NCBI GenBank assembly: GCA_013368325.1
Contig: JAACJK010000163.1
Coordinates: 3,038,001-3,102,000, forward strand
Length of the DNA stretch: 64,000 nt
From: Ephemerocybe angulata
Taxonomy: Eukaryota > Basidiomycota > Agaricomycetes > Agaricales > Psathyrellaceae
Direction: 5' to 3'
Both the position numbers and the translations under genes were made by a program. Of this stretch, positions 23,571-35,409 are shown piece after piece; within the stretch, counting starts at the first letter, position 1; each line of letters begins with the position of its first letter. The notes beneath the pieces were generated by a model, which saw only the letters and a list, made by a program, of their open reading frames with translations, was not told where the DNA came from and did no database searches.

Positions 23571-24411
23571 CTGTAATTCGCAGTCCCCCACCTGTTCACA
23601 TGGACTCCATGTGGACTGGCTACAGTCCACTGGTCTACCACTGGACTATGGGTGTTTCGTGGACTCTGACCAGTGGACTCATTGTGGAGTCCACGTGGAG
23701 TCCATACCCCCTCCACAATCAGTCCACCCTCCCTCCACAGCCAGTCCACATTAGACTTAAGAGTTTATATCTATTCCCAAGCCAGTGGAGTCCACATGGA
23801 GTCCATGTGAACTCTTATGATCTCTACTTTTGATAGAAAGAAAATAAATGGCATGCCTCAGGATTGAACCTGAGACCTTGGAAATAGTATTACTAAGCTT
23901 TTGTGTGAGTGCTAGCCACTAGGCTATCTGGTCTTATATATTTTACCTTGTAATTAGACTATACCCTATACCATATCCTATTTTTAGATTGCAAAGTCGA
24001 TGCTCAGAAATCATTTTGCTGATTGTGAGACTAGTTTTTAACTAATTGCTAAAGTATTTTATAGCATCAACACCACAAAACAATGACAACAGTATTATAT
24101 AATAAAAATGATGGGACCAAAAATCATCATGAGTGGCAGTTCAGCAGTAGTCCACAATCAGTCTAGTGGTTTGAGTCCAGTGGTAGTCCACATGAGTTCA
24201 GTGGCTTCAGTCCACAATCAGAGTCCACATGGACTCCACAGACTTTGGCAGGGAACGAGGACTGCTTGTGGACTGCTTGTGGACTGTTCGTGGACTGATT
24301 TTGGCAGAGAGCCTGCCAAAAATTTGGCTTCCAGTCCACTGGTATGCCACTGGATTCTTTGTGGAGTCCACGTGGAGTCCACGCGAACAGGTGGGGGAGT
24401 GTGAAGTACTC
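23571..24411 (-). mobile_element. Family A element, full copy 2
   Basis: An 841-bp copy in reverse orientation, flanked by the exact 8-bp duplication ACTTTCCT at 23563-23570 and 24412-24419. Ends on the plus strand are CTGTAATTCGCAGTCCCCCA and the complement of GAGTACTTCACACTCCCCCA. It carries the same inverted GTGGACTCCA repeats, tRNA-like module and GCAAAATGATTT core as copy 1. It is non-coding. Confidence 0.92.
23851..23935 (-). other. tRNA-like module inside family A copy 2
   Basis: Minus strand: an A-box-like TAGCCTAGTGGCTAGCACTC, then a T-arm-like CTCAGGTTCAATCCTGAG with a perfect 5-bp stem. It is conserved with copy 3 and suggests a tRNA-derived Pol III module. Confidence 0.5.
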
Positions 24412-24446
24412 ACTTTCCTGCACCCACCCATGGAACCATCCGGAGT

Positions 24447-24860
24447 ATGTCACTTCGCCTTCTTTACGAATCAATTATCTGTGCTGAGTTTGGGGAGGCT
24501 ATCACAAATGGGCTCAGAGAGCCTTGTCTGGGGGGAGAATTAAGCGCACAGAGCAAATGGAATAGAAAGAAACGGAAAGAACAGAAACAAATGCATTCTC
24601 AGAGCCTTGTGGAGACCTGTTTTAGTGCAAACAAACTATGGCCACAGAGAATTCCGATGGATACCATAATTAGCTGTCTCGCGGAGTACCACGCTGCTAC
24701 GCAGTGGGAAGAGCCTGTAATCTGTGCTGTTTGCAGCCAGTTCTCCGAGAAAATGAAAGAGATACATGTACCAGTCAGTATCAACGAAAACAGCTGCTCG
24801 GACATAGACTGGAGCACATTACCGATTGTAGATGAGAATATCAGGAGTAGAGTATTCTGA
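24447..24860 (+). pseudogene. Helitron-associated N-terminal fragment (tentative)
   Basis: A 138-codon ORF. Its second half (CLAEYHAATQWEEP, ICAVCSQFSEKMKEI, SDIDWSTLPIVDEN) resembles the CAVCG-bearing region that precedes the helicase-like domain in Agaricomycete Helitron proteins. No Rep or helicase motif follows within the next kilobases, so it would be an isolated fragment. It begins 35 bp past the target duplication of family A copy 2. Confidence 0.35.
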
Positions 24861-26381
24861 TACAATGATAGCAAGTGCTAGAAATTTTGTTTCAGGAAGG
24901 AGGGCCTGGGTTTGACATGAGATTTGGTGTGGGTGGAAGGAATGGATTGCTAGGCAGGATCAATCAGAAAAGGGCTCACTTTTGACCCAAAATAAAACAT
25001 ATTTTTTAGCACCCGATACTCAGATTACATAGAAAATATGGAGGCTGGTTGGCATTGAAACCAAGAACATGTCATTGCTTCTAAAAATAATAACCTACAA
25101 CTGTTTTCCAATAACCGGAGTATAGCACACTCATCTGCTATGTTAGAAATTGGTAACTAGGACCGCGAAGTCACAGGAACGTCACTGTGGAGTCTATCGT
25201 AGGACAGGCTTTAGTGGTCGATGGATGTGGGAAAGAGAGGGCAAGGCCAGAGTGAAATGGCGCAAAACAGTCCATCGATGCAGCGCAGCCCCCTTTCCCT
25301 CGATCCCCATCTCCCAGCCCCTCACCCTCGAGCAGCAACACATCACCACTGTCGAAAGCACTGTCCCTACCCTCCAAAACATCGTCGCTACTAGTGTTTC
25401 CCCGTGGTGACCATATGACATATTCCCGAGCCCAAGACGATTGTGGCCGCCAGTGCCAGCTCGGAAGCTCAGCTCAAATTCTCTGAGTTCAAGATTCAGA
25501 ACATTGTGGGCATGCCTCCCCTCGCGTCAAACGATGCCCCAGCACCTCTCCACCTCCTTGACAACAATGACCATGTTGACATCATGGTAGTGAACAGCCA
25601 TAGCGGCGAACAGTCGGAGGGTGCTGGCGAATCCACAAATCGAAACTTGCTTCCTTCCAGTTCCCACCCACTCACTCCCTGCTATGCCCACAGATCCTAC
25701 GCCCACTCGCATCTTCAGCTCCATAGCCCTGGCGTACTCTCGTTTCAACATTCGGTCTATGGAGAACAGAACACATTCCCTCTAGAATGCTGCCCTTATC
25801 CACTTGTGCCAAGGCAACCTTGACCGTCTTTTTCCCACACCCGCACAGCATCGTTTCTGTATCACTCAATTGCTGGTGCTGAACCAGAGTTTATAGATGA
25901 CAGCTAGATGGCAGGAGTTTGAGGCTGAACCTGAGGAGCTCTAGTACTGATAGAAAGAAGAAGAAGATGATTGCTGGGAGTGGGGCTGGCTACTGTGGAC
26001 ATAGTAGGGATGCCTGCAAGTACAGCTGGTTTGAGCTCCTGTATAGCAGCTATCTTTGGAGATGAATCTACTACAATCTGTGCATTGGTTGCAGTAATAG
26101 CATGGCTCTGGAGTAGATGACATTTGTTCTAAGAGCGAAGATGCACATGAATAAAATTTTGACCCTCACACATTGTGACTTGCCTGACACTTGCTGAGCT
26201 GCCATTATGAGGTACCAGAGGTTGAGGCCAGAGGGCTATCGGAGCCAGGCCTCCCTCTGTAGCATTCCTTCTAAGAATCTAAGATAGATCCTCTAGTATC
26301 TACCTCAACACATAGCTGTGGGTCTTTAATATAAACTAGAGAACTGTGGTACCTATTAGGCTGATGGTAATGTCATAAGCA
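24861..26381. other. No gene supported
   Basis: A 126-codon plus-strand ORF at 25443-25823 and overlapping minus-strand ORFs are unassigned. The rest is AT-rich. Confidence 0.3.
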
Positions 26382-26805
26382 TATTAAACTGTTAGATAAG
26401 TATGACTATGCTATGAGTGGGAAGAGTTTGATCAGATTGATAGTAACTAAACGATATACATGATATGCACCTGTGAGTGGGAAGAGTTCAATAGGGACTC
26501 AACTACTCACAGTGTCAACTATATACTGTATGAGAACAATAATCAATCTATTTACAGAACAATAGAAGTGAGAACAATAGATTGAGAACAATAGAACGAT
26601 GGATATCAATAGAACAATAGATGAAATGAATAGAATGATAGAAGCGATGAGAGAATGATAGAAGTAATGATAAGAATGATGAATGAACAATAAGTGCACA
26701 GCTATGGGCGCGAAAGTGAGCAAATGATGAATCATAAAGAGGAAAAACATTGAAAAGATATGTATCTAGATGAGAGGACATTGACATGAGCATTGTCCTT
26801 CAACA
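26382..26805 (-). repeat. Solo LTR of the copia family
   Basis: The reverse complement aligns over its whole length with the 378-bp LTR of the copia element at 40013, for example GAGTGGGAAGAGTT twice, ACGATATACATGATATGCAC and CAATGCTCATG. It begins TGTTGAAGG (26805 downward) and ends at 26382. It is clearly older than the copia LTR pair, with many substitutions and indels. No internal region and no convincing 5-bp duplication are present. Confidence 0.75.
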
Positions 26806-27229
26806 AGGTGCCATGCTCAAATCTATCATTGATAGGAATATTTTCTATCCTAGCATGGTGATAACCTATCATGTAGCCTAGACCATTGCTATAATGTCAT
26901 GATTTCTGCATCAATGTCTATATACCAGGGTAGATGAGCTATATTATGTAGAGAATCTTCTATCCATTGCACTGATATCTATCCAAATCATTTCTATAAT
27001 TTTTGTTTTCTATCCATTTTATTTTTCTGAGGCATTTTGGCTTAGATACACTTGCACCAGTAGAATTTGCATGCCCAGATCAAATCTACTTAATTAGCTT
27101 TCTTGATCCCATCAGGTGCATGTGATTTGGGGGATCACATTGCCATGCAGAATCTGGCGGTCACCAGAGGAGTTAAGAGTTCAATTCCCAACTATGCCAT
27201 CCTTTTCCACCTTTTTTGTCTAATTGAAA
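26806..27229. other. No gene supported
   Basis: AT-rich sequence between the solo LTR and the family A fragment. Confidence 0.3.
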
Positions 27230-27499
27230 CTAGTTTTTAACCAATTGCTTAGTTATTTCATAGCATCAACACTATAAAATAATAACAATGGTATTATATA
27301 ATAAAAATTATGGGACCAAAAATAGTCATTATTAGCAGTCCAGCAGTAGTCCAGTGGGTTGAGTCCAGTGGTAGTCCACATGAGTCCAGTGGCTTCAGTC
27401 CACAATCAGGGTCCACATGGACTCCACAGAGCCTGGCAGGGGAGCATGGACTGCTCGTGGACTGATTTTGGCAGGGGCCCTGCCAAAAATTTGGCTTCC
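27230..27499 (-). mobile_element. Family A fragment (truncated)
   Basis: Matches copy 2 from the AACTAGTTTTTAACCAATTG motif to GCCAAAAATTTGGCTTCCAG, then stops abruptly at 27499, before the outer arm. The other half, including the tRNA-like module, is missing. Confidence 0.75.
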
Positions 27500-27523
27500 A
27501 GCTGTTACGACCGGATGATCTAT

Positions 27524-27550
27524 TTTTCTTTTCTTTTCTTTTCTTTTCCC
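27524..27550. repeat. TTTTC microsatellite
   Basis: About five tandem TTTTC units directly after the truncated family A copy. Confidence 0.7.
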
Positions 27551-27697
27551 TTCTTTCATTTCTCTATTCCTTTGTTATTTATAAGACGCACCTCGATCAC
27601 ATGACACAGCACATGTTGTGTCGGCCATTTCTTGCCACAAGCTTCCCTGTAAAGCCAGGCTAGGCCAGGATCTGGACAAATCTATGAGCGAGATATG

Positions 27698-28039
27698 TCA
27701 GGCTGGGGGAATACTGTAAGGCTCACCAGAAGACGATAGCACAACAACGTGGATCATCCAACTCGGCAGATCTCCTTTGAAAACATCCTTTATTTTGTCC
27801 AGTGGGGAGAGTGCGACCACATTTTTGATTTCGTCAGGATCTGAAGCCAGTTGTGCTTCACTTGGGGCAAGTAAAACCTTGATAAGTTGTATGCCCGTTA
27901 TAGTGGGTTTCCCAAGTATTTGCTTGATCATGTCTTTGAGGTAGCTGACGGATTCATGTGGAGAGATCTTCACTGAGAATATGTCCTCTTCTGGGTAACC
28001 AGAAGAAAGGCAGTTCAAGTTGATTTGAATGTCGGACAT
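27698..28039 (-). CDS. Crinkler (CRN)-type N-terminal domain protein, short
   Basis: ATG at 28037-28039 starts a 113-residue ORF. It begins MSDIQINLNCLSSGYPEEDI and continues with FSVKIS, VSYLKDMIKQILGKP, a middle with LIKVLLAP, and DKIKDVF. This is the layout of the ubiquitin-like N-terminal domain of fungal Crinkler-family proteins (a short beta hairpin, VSxLKxxIK helix, then LxxWK-like segment). The usual large C-terminal domain is absent. A GTGAGC near the end could be a splice donor, so the gene may continue or be truncated. Family members are proposed effectors or cargo-linked proteins; no activity is implied by this fragment. Confidence 0.55.
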   Translation of the reverse strand: MSDIQINLNCLSSGYPEEDIFSVKISPHESVSYLKDMIKQILGKPTITGIQLIKVLLAPSEAQLASDPDEIKNVVALSPLDKIKDVFKGDLPSWMIHVVVLSSSGEPYSIPPA

Positions 28040-28999
28040 GGTGGTGGTGGTGGTGGAGGAGTTCTAAGCCTTGTTGGTCCATCAAGTTCTGAACGACGTT
28101 CACTAACACTCACGCCGTCTTCTCTTGGTTCGACATCAGCGGCCGCTGTCTCGTGCCAAACGAGGCTTTGCCAATGAAATTCTGCAAGAGTTGCCGCACA
28201 TGAACAGGGTAACCCAACTTCAAGATGAAATTCAGCAGGTTCGAGTGGTATCCAAAACTCCAGTTGCATTGGGCATGTATAGGAAGCCGACACGTAGTAA
28301 GAAGGAAGGAAGAAGACAATTAGTCGACGATTGGCGTTGTTATGCCTCAATGTATTGCTAGGGACCTAGGGTCAGCCAGGAGCTCCGTCTGCCTGAATGC
28401 ATGTCCGAGCTTGCTCTAGCCAGTAGCGTGTTCACAAGCGCATTGGCAAATCTAGGGTCCACATGCCTTGTAAGCTGTCTGGACCATACTCGTAATCGGA
28501 ACTGGAAAAGTACATGAGATGCTTGCCTGGTAGATAAGAGGGTCGAGACGCAGATTGGGGATGAGGAGGGAGTCGATTTCGTTAGCGTTATACCGCGCGA
28601 GAGGTGGAAGCAAACCCTTCCCATCAGGCGGTTGCCAGCTCTTCCAGATGCCAATGTTCTTGCGGATCGTCCCAGCTCCACTGCGGGGTGTGTCGCAAAG
28701 GAGTAGGGTGTCCGTCTTGCCAGGGACAGGCTTTCCTTCTGTGGTTTGTCGGGGCACACGGATCGCAGGGTGGTTGGAGGCGTCGAGGTTCATGACTATG
28801 AGCGCGGGGCTGTTGCAAGCATGCGGACTGGTGGATTAGTAGGTGGGTTTGCTTGTTGTCGCTGCCGTAGGTGATGAGTATGCCTGAGGGGATCGAACTG
28901 GAGGTGGAAGTGTCTTGAGCGTGGAGGGCTTCGAGGATTTGGGCTGTCTGGGAAGGTATGAATGTGATGGAAGGACGGAGTGTGAGCAATGAATGAGTA

Positions 29000-31521
29000 C
29001 AGTCAAACCTGTGATAAGCCATACCTGTGAAAACCCATAACTGGCCGAAACCCATACATTTGGGGATCTCCCGAGTTGGTGGACACCCAAATGGACAAAA
29101 AATCCCATAGTTCGGTCATACCCCATAACCCATACCCACTTGACCGGAAAAGCCATAACTTTGACTATGTTTTGTAGGCTAGATATAGCAATTCTGTGAT
29201 TGAACGTAGCGTACCAACCATGAATGGGTGCGAAACTGCACTTTTTATTGATGTGTCACCCATAATGCCTCCTCCTCTGCTCACTGTGCTCGAGAAAGGC
29301 TACACTGCCCTTGTCAAAAGTGTCGAGAATCGAAGGAAGGAGATTGAGGGAAAGTTAGCAAATGGGGAACCTGTTTTGGATGCTGATTTGGAGTGGGTTG
29401 ACCATGCAGGAAACCCCGTGGATGAGTTGAGAGTGTTGGAGGGGTTGCGAAAGGCAAAGGACTGCGACAAAGCAGTTGACAACCTGTCTCCTGAGGATAA
29501 GGAATGGGTTTTGGCATTAGGAAGCTTGGTGGGGATAAGCAGGCTGGTGGAGCACCCTCTAAGGGATGAAAATGTACGTTCACGCACATTATGGCACATT
29601 GTTGCAGATTTGACGCAAATCTAGGCTCAAATTATATTTCTTCGAAGCCCAAAGAGAAGAAAGAAGCGGCACCTGTCTTCACCAAAAAGGAGAATGCAAC
29701 ACTGGCTCAGTGAATCGAAATCCTCGACTGGCATCATGCAAATGGCTGGAATCAGACCAAAACGGCGAAGTATTTTGACCCTCTTTACCCAAACCTGTGC
29801 CTTAAGCAGCCCACCGTTTCGGACTGGGTGAAGAACAAGAAGAAATGGCGGGATCAGTGGGCTGCCATGAATAGAACAAGTGACCGCGAGGCGAAGCGCG
29901 TGCGCCAGGTGGACCTCACGGAGATGCTGGATATGTGGGCGGCAAAGGCCATGGAGGACGGCATCCTCCTAACTGGAGATGTCTTGTGGGCGAAATGGCA
30001 GCAGTTCGAGGTGATGGCCAGAATTCCAGAGGAGGACCGATTGAAGTTGAGCAGTGGGTGGCTCGATTCGTTCAAGGCTCGGAATTCATTGAGGCAATGG
30101 AAACGGCACGGGGAGGTGGGGTCCGTTAATGAGGAGGATGCGAAAGTTGAGTGTGCCCGCATTCAGAAACTGATCAAGGAGAAGCGGCATCGCTACCAGC
30201 CATGCGACATCTTCAATATGGACGAGACAGGCTTGTTTTGGGCGTAAGTTTAATTTGTCTTAACATGTTGTTCATACATTGACAATGTTTTCATTTAGTA
30301 TGGTTCCAGACTGCGCTTTCCGACCGCCAGAGGAGCGGTGTGAAAGGGAAGAAGACTCGCATCACCATCGCCTTCACGGCAAACATAGATGGCAGGGAGA
30401 AGCTGCCTGCGTTCTTCATTGGGAAATGGGCGAGACCTCGCGCTTTCCAAAAGAAGACCGGTGCTCAGCTTGGGTTCCTCTACTGTAACAATCTGAAGTC
30501 GTGGATGACGGCGGTGCTTTACGAAGAGTGAATCCGAAATCTTGACACCAAGTTTGGGAGAGAAAACCGAAAGGTACTCTTTCTACAAGACAACTTCAGT
30601 GGTCACATCGTCCCCGAGGGACTCGAGAACATTGAAGTAGAGAATTTCGAACCCAACCTCACCTCTCATGTCCAGCCCATGGACCAAGGCATCATCCGAT
30701 GCTTCAAGGCCCACTATCGAGCCCAATTTATTGCTCGTGCCATCGACCGTTATGATGAAGGCATCACTCCCGCCAACATCTACGACATCAACCAGCTTGA
30801 GGCCATGCGCATGGCCGAACGGGCCTGGGATAAAGTCGACGCGACCACCATCCGGAACTGCTGGACAAAGGCTGACATTCTCCCGGAGTTTGAGCCTCAG
30901 GTGACCGCTCCCCCCTCTGTTCCCATTGCAAGCCTCCTCAACATGCTGACTTCTACCGCTGCCGCAGCACCTGGTACGACCGAAACCGCGGAGAAAGAAA
31001 TTCAAGAAGGCCTCGACCACTTACAAGAAAGGGGTGTCCTGCTGCAGGACATTAATCGTATGTCTCTTGATTTCCTTCTCAATCCGGATGGTGAGAACGA
31101 GATGAGAGCAGAGGGTTCCGAGAAGGAGATTTTTGACACCGTGATGGAGTCTTACGACGGGTACTAGGCGATGGATACAAACGGCGCCCTGTTGAGGCAC
31201 CACCCAGTCATCGTGATGTGCTTAACGCTGCATCTACCCTTACCAAGTATGTTTCTCTTCTTGACGACGGTTATGCAGGCCAGATCGAGGGTTTGATTGG
31301 GAAGTTGCGTCGTGATTTAAGGCTGGAGGAGATGGATTCTCTGAAACCTACCAAGATCTCCGATTTCTTTGTTATTACATGGTATACCTCTACAGTAATA
31401 TATATTCACAATTTAGCCCTATTTTCCTCGAATTTCTCCTTCTCTGTGATAACCCATGACCCCTCATAACCCATACTCCTGGGTGTCCACCGACAGGTAT
31501 GGGTTATCACAGGTTTGACTG
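29000..31521 (+). mobile_element. pogo-type (Tc1/mariner) DNA transposon, full length
   Basis: A 2,522-bp element between TA dinucleotides (28998-28999 and 31522-31523). The inverted ends begin CAGTCAAACCTGTGATAAGC on the left and CAGTCAAACCTGTGATAACC on the right, read inward. It contains one transposase gene in broken form. It sits directly after the GTA of a splice donor in the TRM4-like gene, so on the minus strand it lies inside an intron. Confidence 0.92.
29196..31167 (+). pseudogene. pogo-type transposase (CENP-B HTH plus DDE), broken
   Basis: The first segment (29196-29624) is charged and unassigned. Then come an N-terminal HTH (IEILDWHHANGWNQTKTAKYF), a CENP-B/Tc5-type HTH (MLDMWAAKAMEDG to SSGWLDSFKARN), and a DDE domain with IFNMDETGLFW, FLQDNFSGH and PMDQGIIRCFK carrying the three acidic residues. 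An intron is visible at about 30246-30299 (GTAAGT...TTTAG). Lesions: TGA at 29711, a 1-nt shift near 30320, and TGA at 30529. Both TGA codons fit CGA or TGG with a transition. It is inactive but otherwise well preserved. The last ATG-stop segment ends at 31165-31167. Confidence 0.88.
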
Positions 31522-32587
31522 TACCTTGGATCCGGGAGCAGCGCACATGTCTATGACCTGAGGGAAACAGGCGAGTCTGATGCAATGGGCAAGAGGAGGA
31601 GGGAACAAACGAACTTTGTGGTGCAGCTCGATGTCAAGGAAGAGGGAGGGATCATGCTGACTGCTTCTTGTCGCAAAATGTTGCCCTAGGGAAGGGTGAG
31701 ATAACGAATGAATGGAAGAGGAGGGCACGCACAACTTTGGTCTCAAAAACGAGGAAGGAGTGGAACTTTTTGAACTGAGGCTGCTTATGCAGGACTATTT
31801 TGGGGACGCTGAACTGCCATGTGCAGCCGCCGGGGTGCCAGTCAATGCACATGGTTGGGGGATGTGCTCACCCTCAACGACGACATCGTTGAGCAGGGGA
31901 CATGCACCTGACTTTCCTTTCGTCTGCATCTTTTGACTCAGCCCTGCCTCAGTGGAGGGAGAGAGCACAGCCGAAACTTCATCAGGTGCTGTACTCGTCG
32001 ACTCTACAGCCTCTATCTCTATCACGGCATCACTGTCCACCATGAGGACAGCTACGGTGGCTGCAGCGATGGGGGTTGTAGTGCCCACCCCGGTGTCCTC
32101 GATACGCGCACGCATCAATTCGGGCACGTCCTCCTCCTCAGAGGGCACTTGCCTTTTTCTAAGTGAGACAGTCATGTTCTGAGCACCAGGTACAAGGATC
32201 TGGAAGGACAGCGTACCTCGTTGCAAGCCTTGTCGTTGGCGTCGATACTGATCGAGGCAAGGAGGGCATCGTATGTAGGTGGGTACGAAGGTTGTGGGGG
32301 TGCGATCAATGCTGAGGAGCCAGGTGTGGAGGCCTGGGCGCCTGTGGATAGCGGGCAGGTGTGCCCAGGAGTCGAGGAGGTAGAATTCTGGAGTGGTAGT
32401 TGGTTGAGTGGGTGACGGGAAAACGGGGAGGACGTACCAGAGTTAAGAACCTGGGGTCGCAAGCTGGACAGCAAGGACTTAAGCAAGGACACATCGAAGG
32501 TCTTCCTATATGAGAGTGTCGCTGGCATGGAAGCTCAGGACTCCACCTCATAAGGGGTCTGGAAAAGAGGTCGATGACACCGAACAA

Positions 32588-34334
32588 AATAGAAATGGGA
32601 AGGATGGAGAGGATGAAAATTGAAAGGACACCTTATATACCAGGAATCATAGAGATCACGTAATAATGATGGACCGGAACTCGGCTTGGTAAGAACCGAG
32701 TTTGATCTATTGTATGGAGGATCTGCATGCCTTTTAGACTTGGGCGTGAGGGCCGTTGCAAAGCACGGCAGTTCCGAGTCTTTCTACTATCTACAATCAT
32801 GCAGAAAAAGTAAAAGCGGTCCAGTATTCATGTTCAGCCCAAGTTCAGGCAGGATTTTTGAATGGTGCTGCAGTAGTAATCACAGGGCTTGCTGGGCGTA
32901 GGTGCACAATCCACGACATACAGTTAAATCCAAATGACATCTACTGCTGAGAGTACCGCTCAATGCCAAATACACAGGCCACAGACTTACAGCACCAAAG
33001 CCATTTCCTTGCTTTGTGTCAGAGAGCTCACTGTGGCTGGCTCACTTGGCGCTCACACTCGCTCCCTCCGCTGGTGACTGGGCGACTGTGTGTAAGGGTC
33101 CTGAGTGACACTATCTCAAGGGTTACTGTTTCAACAGACTAGTCTTTTCTATACCCCATTCACCCATTGCGGCTGTATGTAGCTCTGTAATTAAATTAGA
33201 GACTGTGTTACAATCATTACATGACTCCGAGTTAAAGTGGGTATTTGGAAAGCCAACAACATAAGCTGTTGGATTGGAAATACCAGTTTGTCTCAAGCTT
33301 CAAAGTCATTGGCCAAAGGGGCATTGATTCTTGTAGACACTGTTTACTGTTTGCAAACACAAGTGTCTGTAGGACTACATGTATCAAAATCCAGAGGTGA
33401 GACTCGAAAGCTCGCTGGCACGTGCCTTCAGCACGCTCGCACTCGCTCCCACTTGTTGGGCTTCAGGATGGAACCTTACATGGATCTATCGAGTTCTTGG
33501 GTGGTAATGCTACTCATAACGGGTTCGAAAAAATGCGGGGATATAGGTTAGACTCCCGGTAAAATACACTAAATGTATGGAATCAGGCAGGACATAATGA
33601 CTCAGAGCGCTAAACATTAAGCACCTGTGAGTTCAATTTTGACATAACCGATTATAACAGGCCCCGCACTACTCCATGCGGGGCTTCCCCCAAAAATACC
33701 TCGGAGATTTGCTGATGAGACTCACCATTCTCTTTCCGGATGTGTTCAACATGATCATTTTTGCCAACAGCTACCTGGACAAACTCGACGACACTGACCA
33801 CCCATCTTAACTAGCCTCACTCACACCCCACAATCAGAATCACCGAACTCGCTATTCACCACGCGGGTTTGGTTGGACAGCCCGAAAACGAATTTATTAG
33901 TATTCTGGTATAGACATATGTACACGCTCTCGCTCGTCTGCACAATGCCTGAACTTTGAAGACCAACCGGCCCTCCAGTCAGCCTCCACTCTTCCCAGCG
34001 CCATTCCCATGTGCCCCCGTCGAGCTCAGTGTCTTTTTGAGGGCGTGTGCTGCATGCTGACTGGCTCTTTTCGGTGGTATAGACGGTTCGACATCCGATG
34101 GGCGCAAGTCGCGATCGCTGGACGCTAGCACGATGTTCTGGGAGGTTTCAGGGTGATGGGTGTGCGTAATGGAGGGCGGGTTCTGACAACGAGAGAGCTG
34201 GCTAAGTGATATTTCAGACTTATGCTATCGTGGTTACCTCTTTCCATACATCCCAGATCTATCTTGCTGCACTGGACGGCGTCGCTTGCGCCCATCGTCA
34301 CCTCTACTCGTCGATGCTGGGTGTATTGGAGCTG
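32588..34334. other. Mostly no gene; minus-strand exon remnants near 33880-34330
   Basis: 32588-33880 holds only short ORFs. From about 34330 down to 33880 the minus strand has an exon-like segment, a GTAACC...TTAG intron (about 34203-34238) and a second segment with HHPETSQNIVLASSDRDLR, read as part of the gene described at 35410-36000. Confidence 0.3.
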
Positions 34335-35409
34335 CTGTACTTCACACTCCCCCAGGAGTCCTGTAGGACTCTGGCTTGTCCGTTGGACTTCCGGTGGACT
34401 TCCAATGGACTTCTGCCAGACTTACCGTAAAAGGTGCATTTCTATTGGAAGTCCATTGGAAGTCCACCAGAAGTCCAACAGGAGTCTAATAGAAGTCCAG
34501 CTTGTCCGGTAAAGTCCAGTTGAGTCCGGTTGAGTCCGGTTGATACTTGAAAATCAATTCAAGTCCAGTTGGAGTCTAGCTAGACTCTTATACTATTTTG
34601 GTAATTTAATACATATTGTGATGACTTCCATATATATCTAATATCTGTTGGACTTCTAGTAGACACTTTTAACAATCCATATCTACTTTAAGTGTCTTGC
34701 TACACTTGAAAACAGATTTCTGCTAGATTCCTGCTGGACGTCTTGCTGGACTTCCTGCTGGACTCTTGCTGGACTTTTATTTTTATTTTGTATAAACATA
34801 GCCATCACTTTTTGATGCTTATGTCAATCAGAAGTTTCCAAAAATCTCCAATAATGGCCTGGGAAAATGCAAAATACTTTCCAAACATCGACTGTAAATT
34901 GACAACTGCCCATATAATTGAGCTTACACGATTCAATCTAAGTCTTCTGACAATGTAAATGATAGCATCAGCAAGTAATATGATGGGTTTCCAATGCTTG
35001 ACAATAATGATGGCATCACCTGTCACTATTAGGCTTAATTACAAAAGAATAATGATAGGCTTTTACAATTGTACTTTAGTTATAACTGATGTAACTAGCC
35101 TGTTCCACTTGCTCCCGGAGTCTAGCTGGACAGTCCACTGGACCAACAGGACTCCAGTTGGACTGGACACCTGCCGGACTGTACCAGACTCTAATTTGGC
35201 AGGTACTGGAGTCCAACTAGACCTTACTGGACTCTGCTAGACTCTGCTGAACTCTGCTGGACTCCGGTTCAGGGCACTTTTACCCCTTTACCAGACAAAA
35301 AGTCCAGCAAAAGTCCAGGAAGTCCACTGGAAGTCCAGCAAGTCCACTGGACTTCCAGCGGAAGTCTAGCTGGAGTCCTGTGGGAATTATGGGGGAGTGC
35401 GAAGTCCTC
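34335..35409 (+). mobile_element. Family C non-autonomous element
   Basis: A 1,075-bp element with the exact 8-bp duplication TGGAGCTG at 34327-34334 and 35410-35417. The ends are CTGTACTTCACACTCCCCCA and, read inward, GAGGACTTCGCACTCCCCCA, which are the same as those of the 7.2-kb element, and the adjoining sequence (GGAGTCCTGTAGGACTC on the left; CCTGTGGGAATTATGGGGGA on the right) also matches. The arms consist of GGACTCC and GGAAGTCCA repeats. The middle carries the GCAAAATACTTTCCAAACAT core at 34869. It has no ORF. This looks like a deletion derivative of the 7.2-kb element type. Confidence 0.92.

Larger units (their letters stand above)
28358..32587 (-). pseudogene. NSUN2/TRM4-like tRNA cytosine-5 methyltransferase, broken
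   Basis: Read downward on the minus strand. A degenerate N-terminal region is followed near 31660-31800 by VPKIVLHKQPQFKKFHSFLV, then motif I VIDMCAAPGSK (31525-31557). After the pogo element come TAQILEALHAQD (28947 downward), NLDASNHPAIRVPRQ, and LLCDTPRSGAGTIRKNIGIW. This is the order in NSUN2/TRM4 enzymes, which methylate C5 of tRNA cytosines using SAM. The motif IV Pro-Cys is Pro-Arg here (codon 28683-28685), and the motif VI catalytic Cys region is not found. Frames shift repeatedly between segments. It is a dead copy, probably one of several in the genome. Confidence 0.75.

Noticed and set aside
28015..28350. 111-codon minus-strand ORF overlapping the Crinkler start
   Set aside because: Proline run and composition look non-coding, and it overlaps the better supported Crinkler-type frame.
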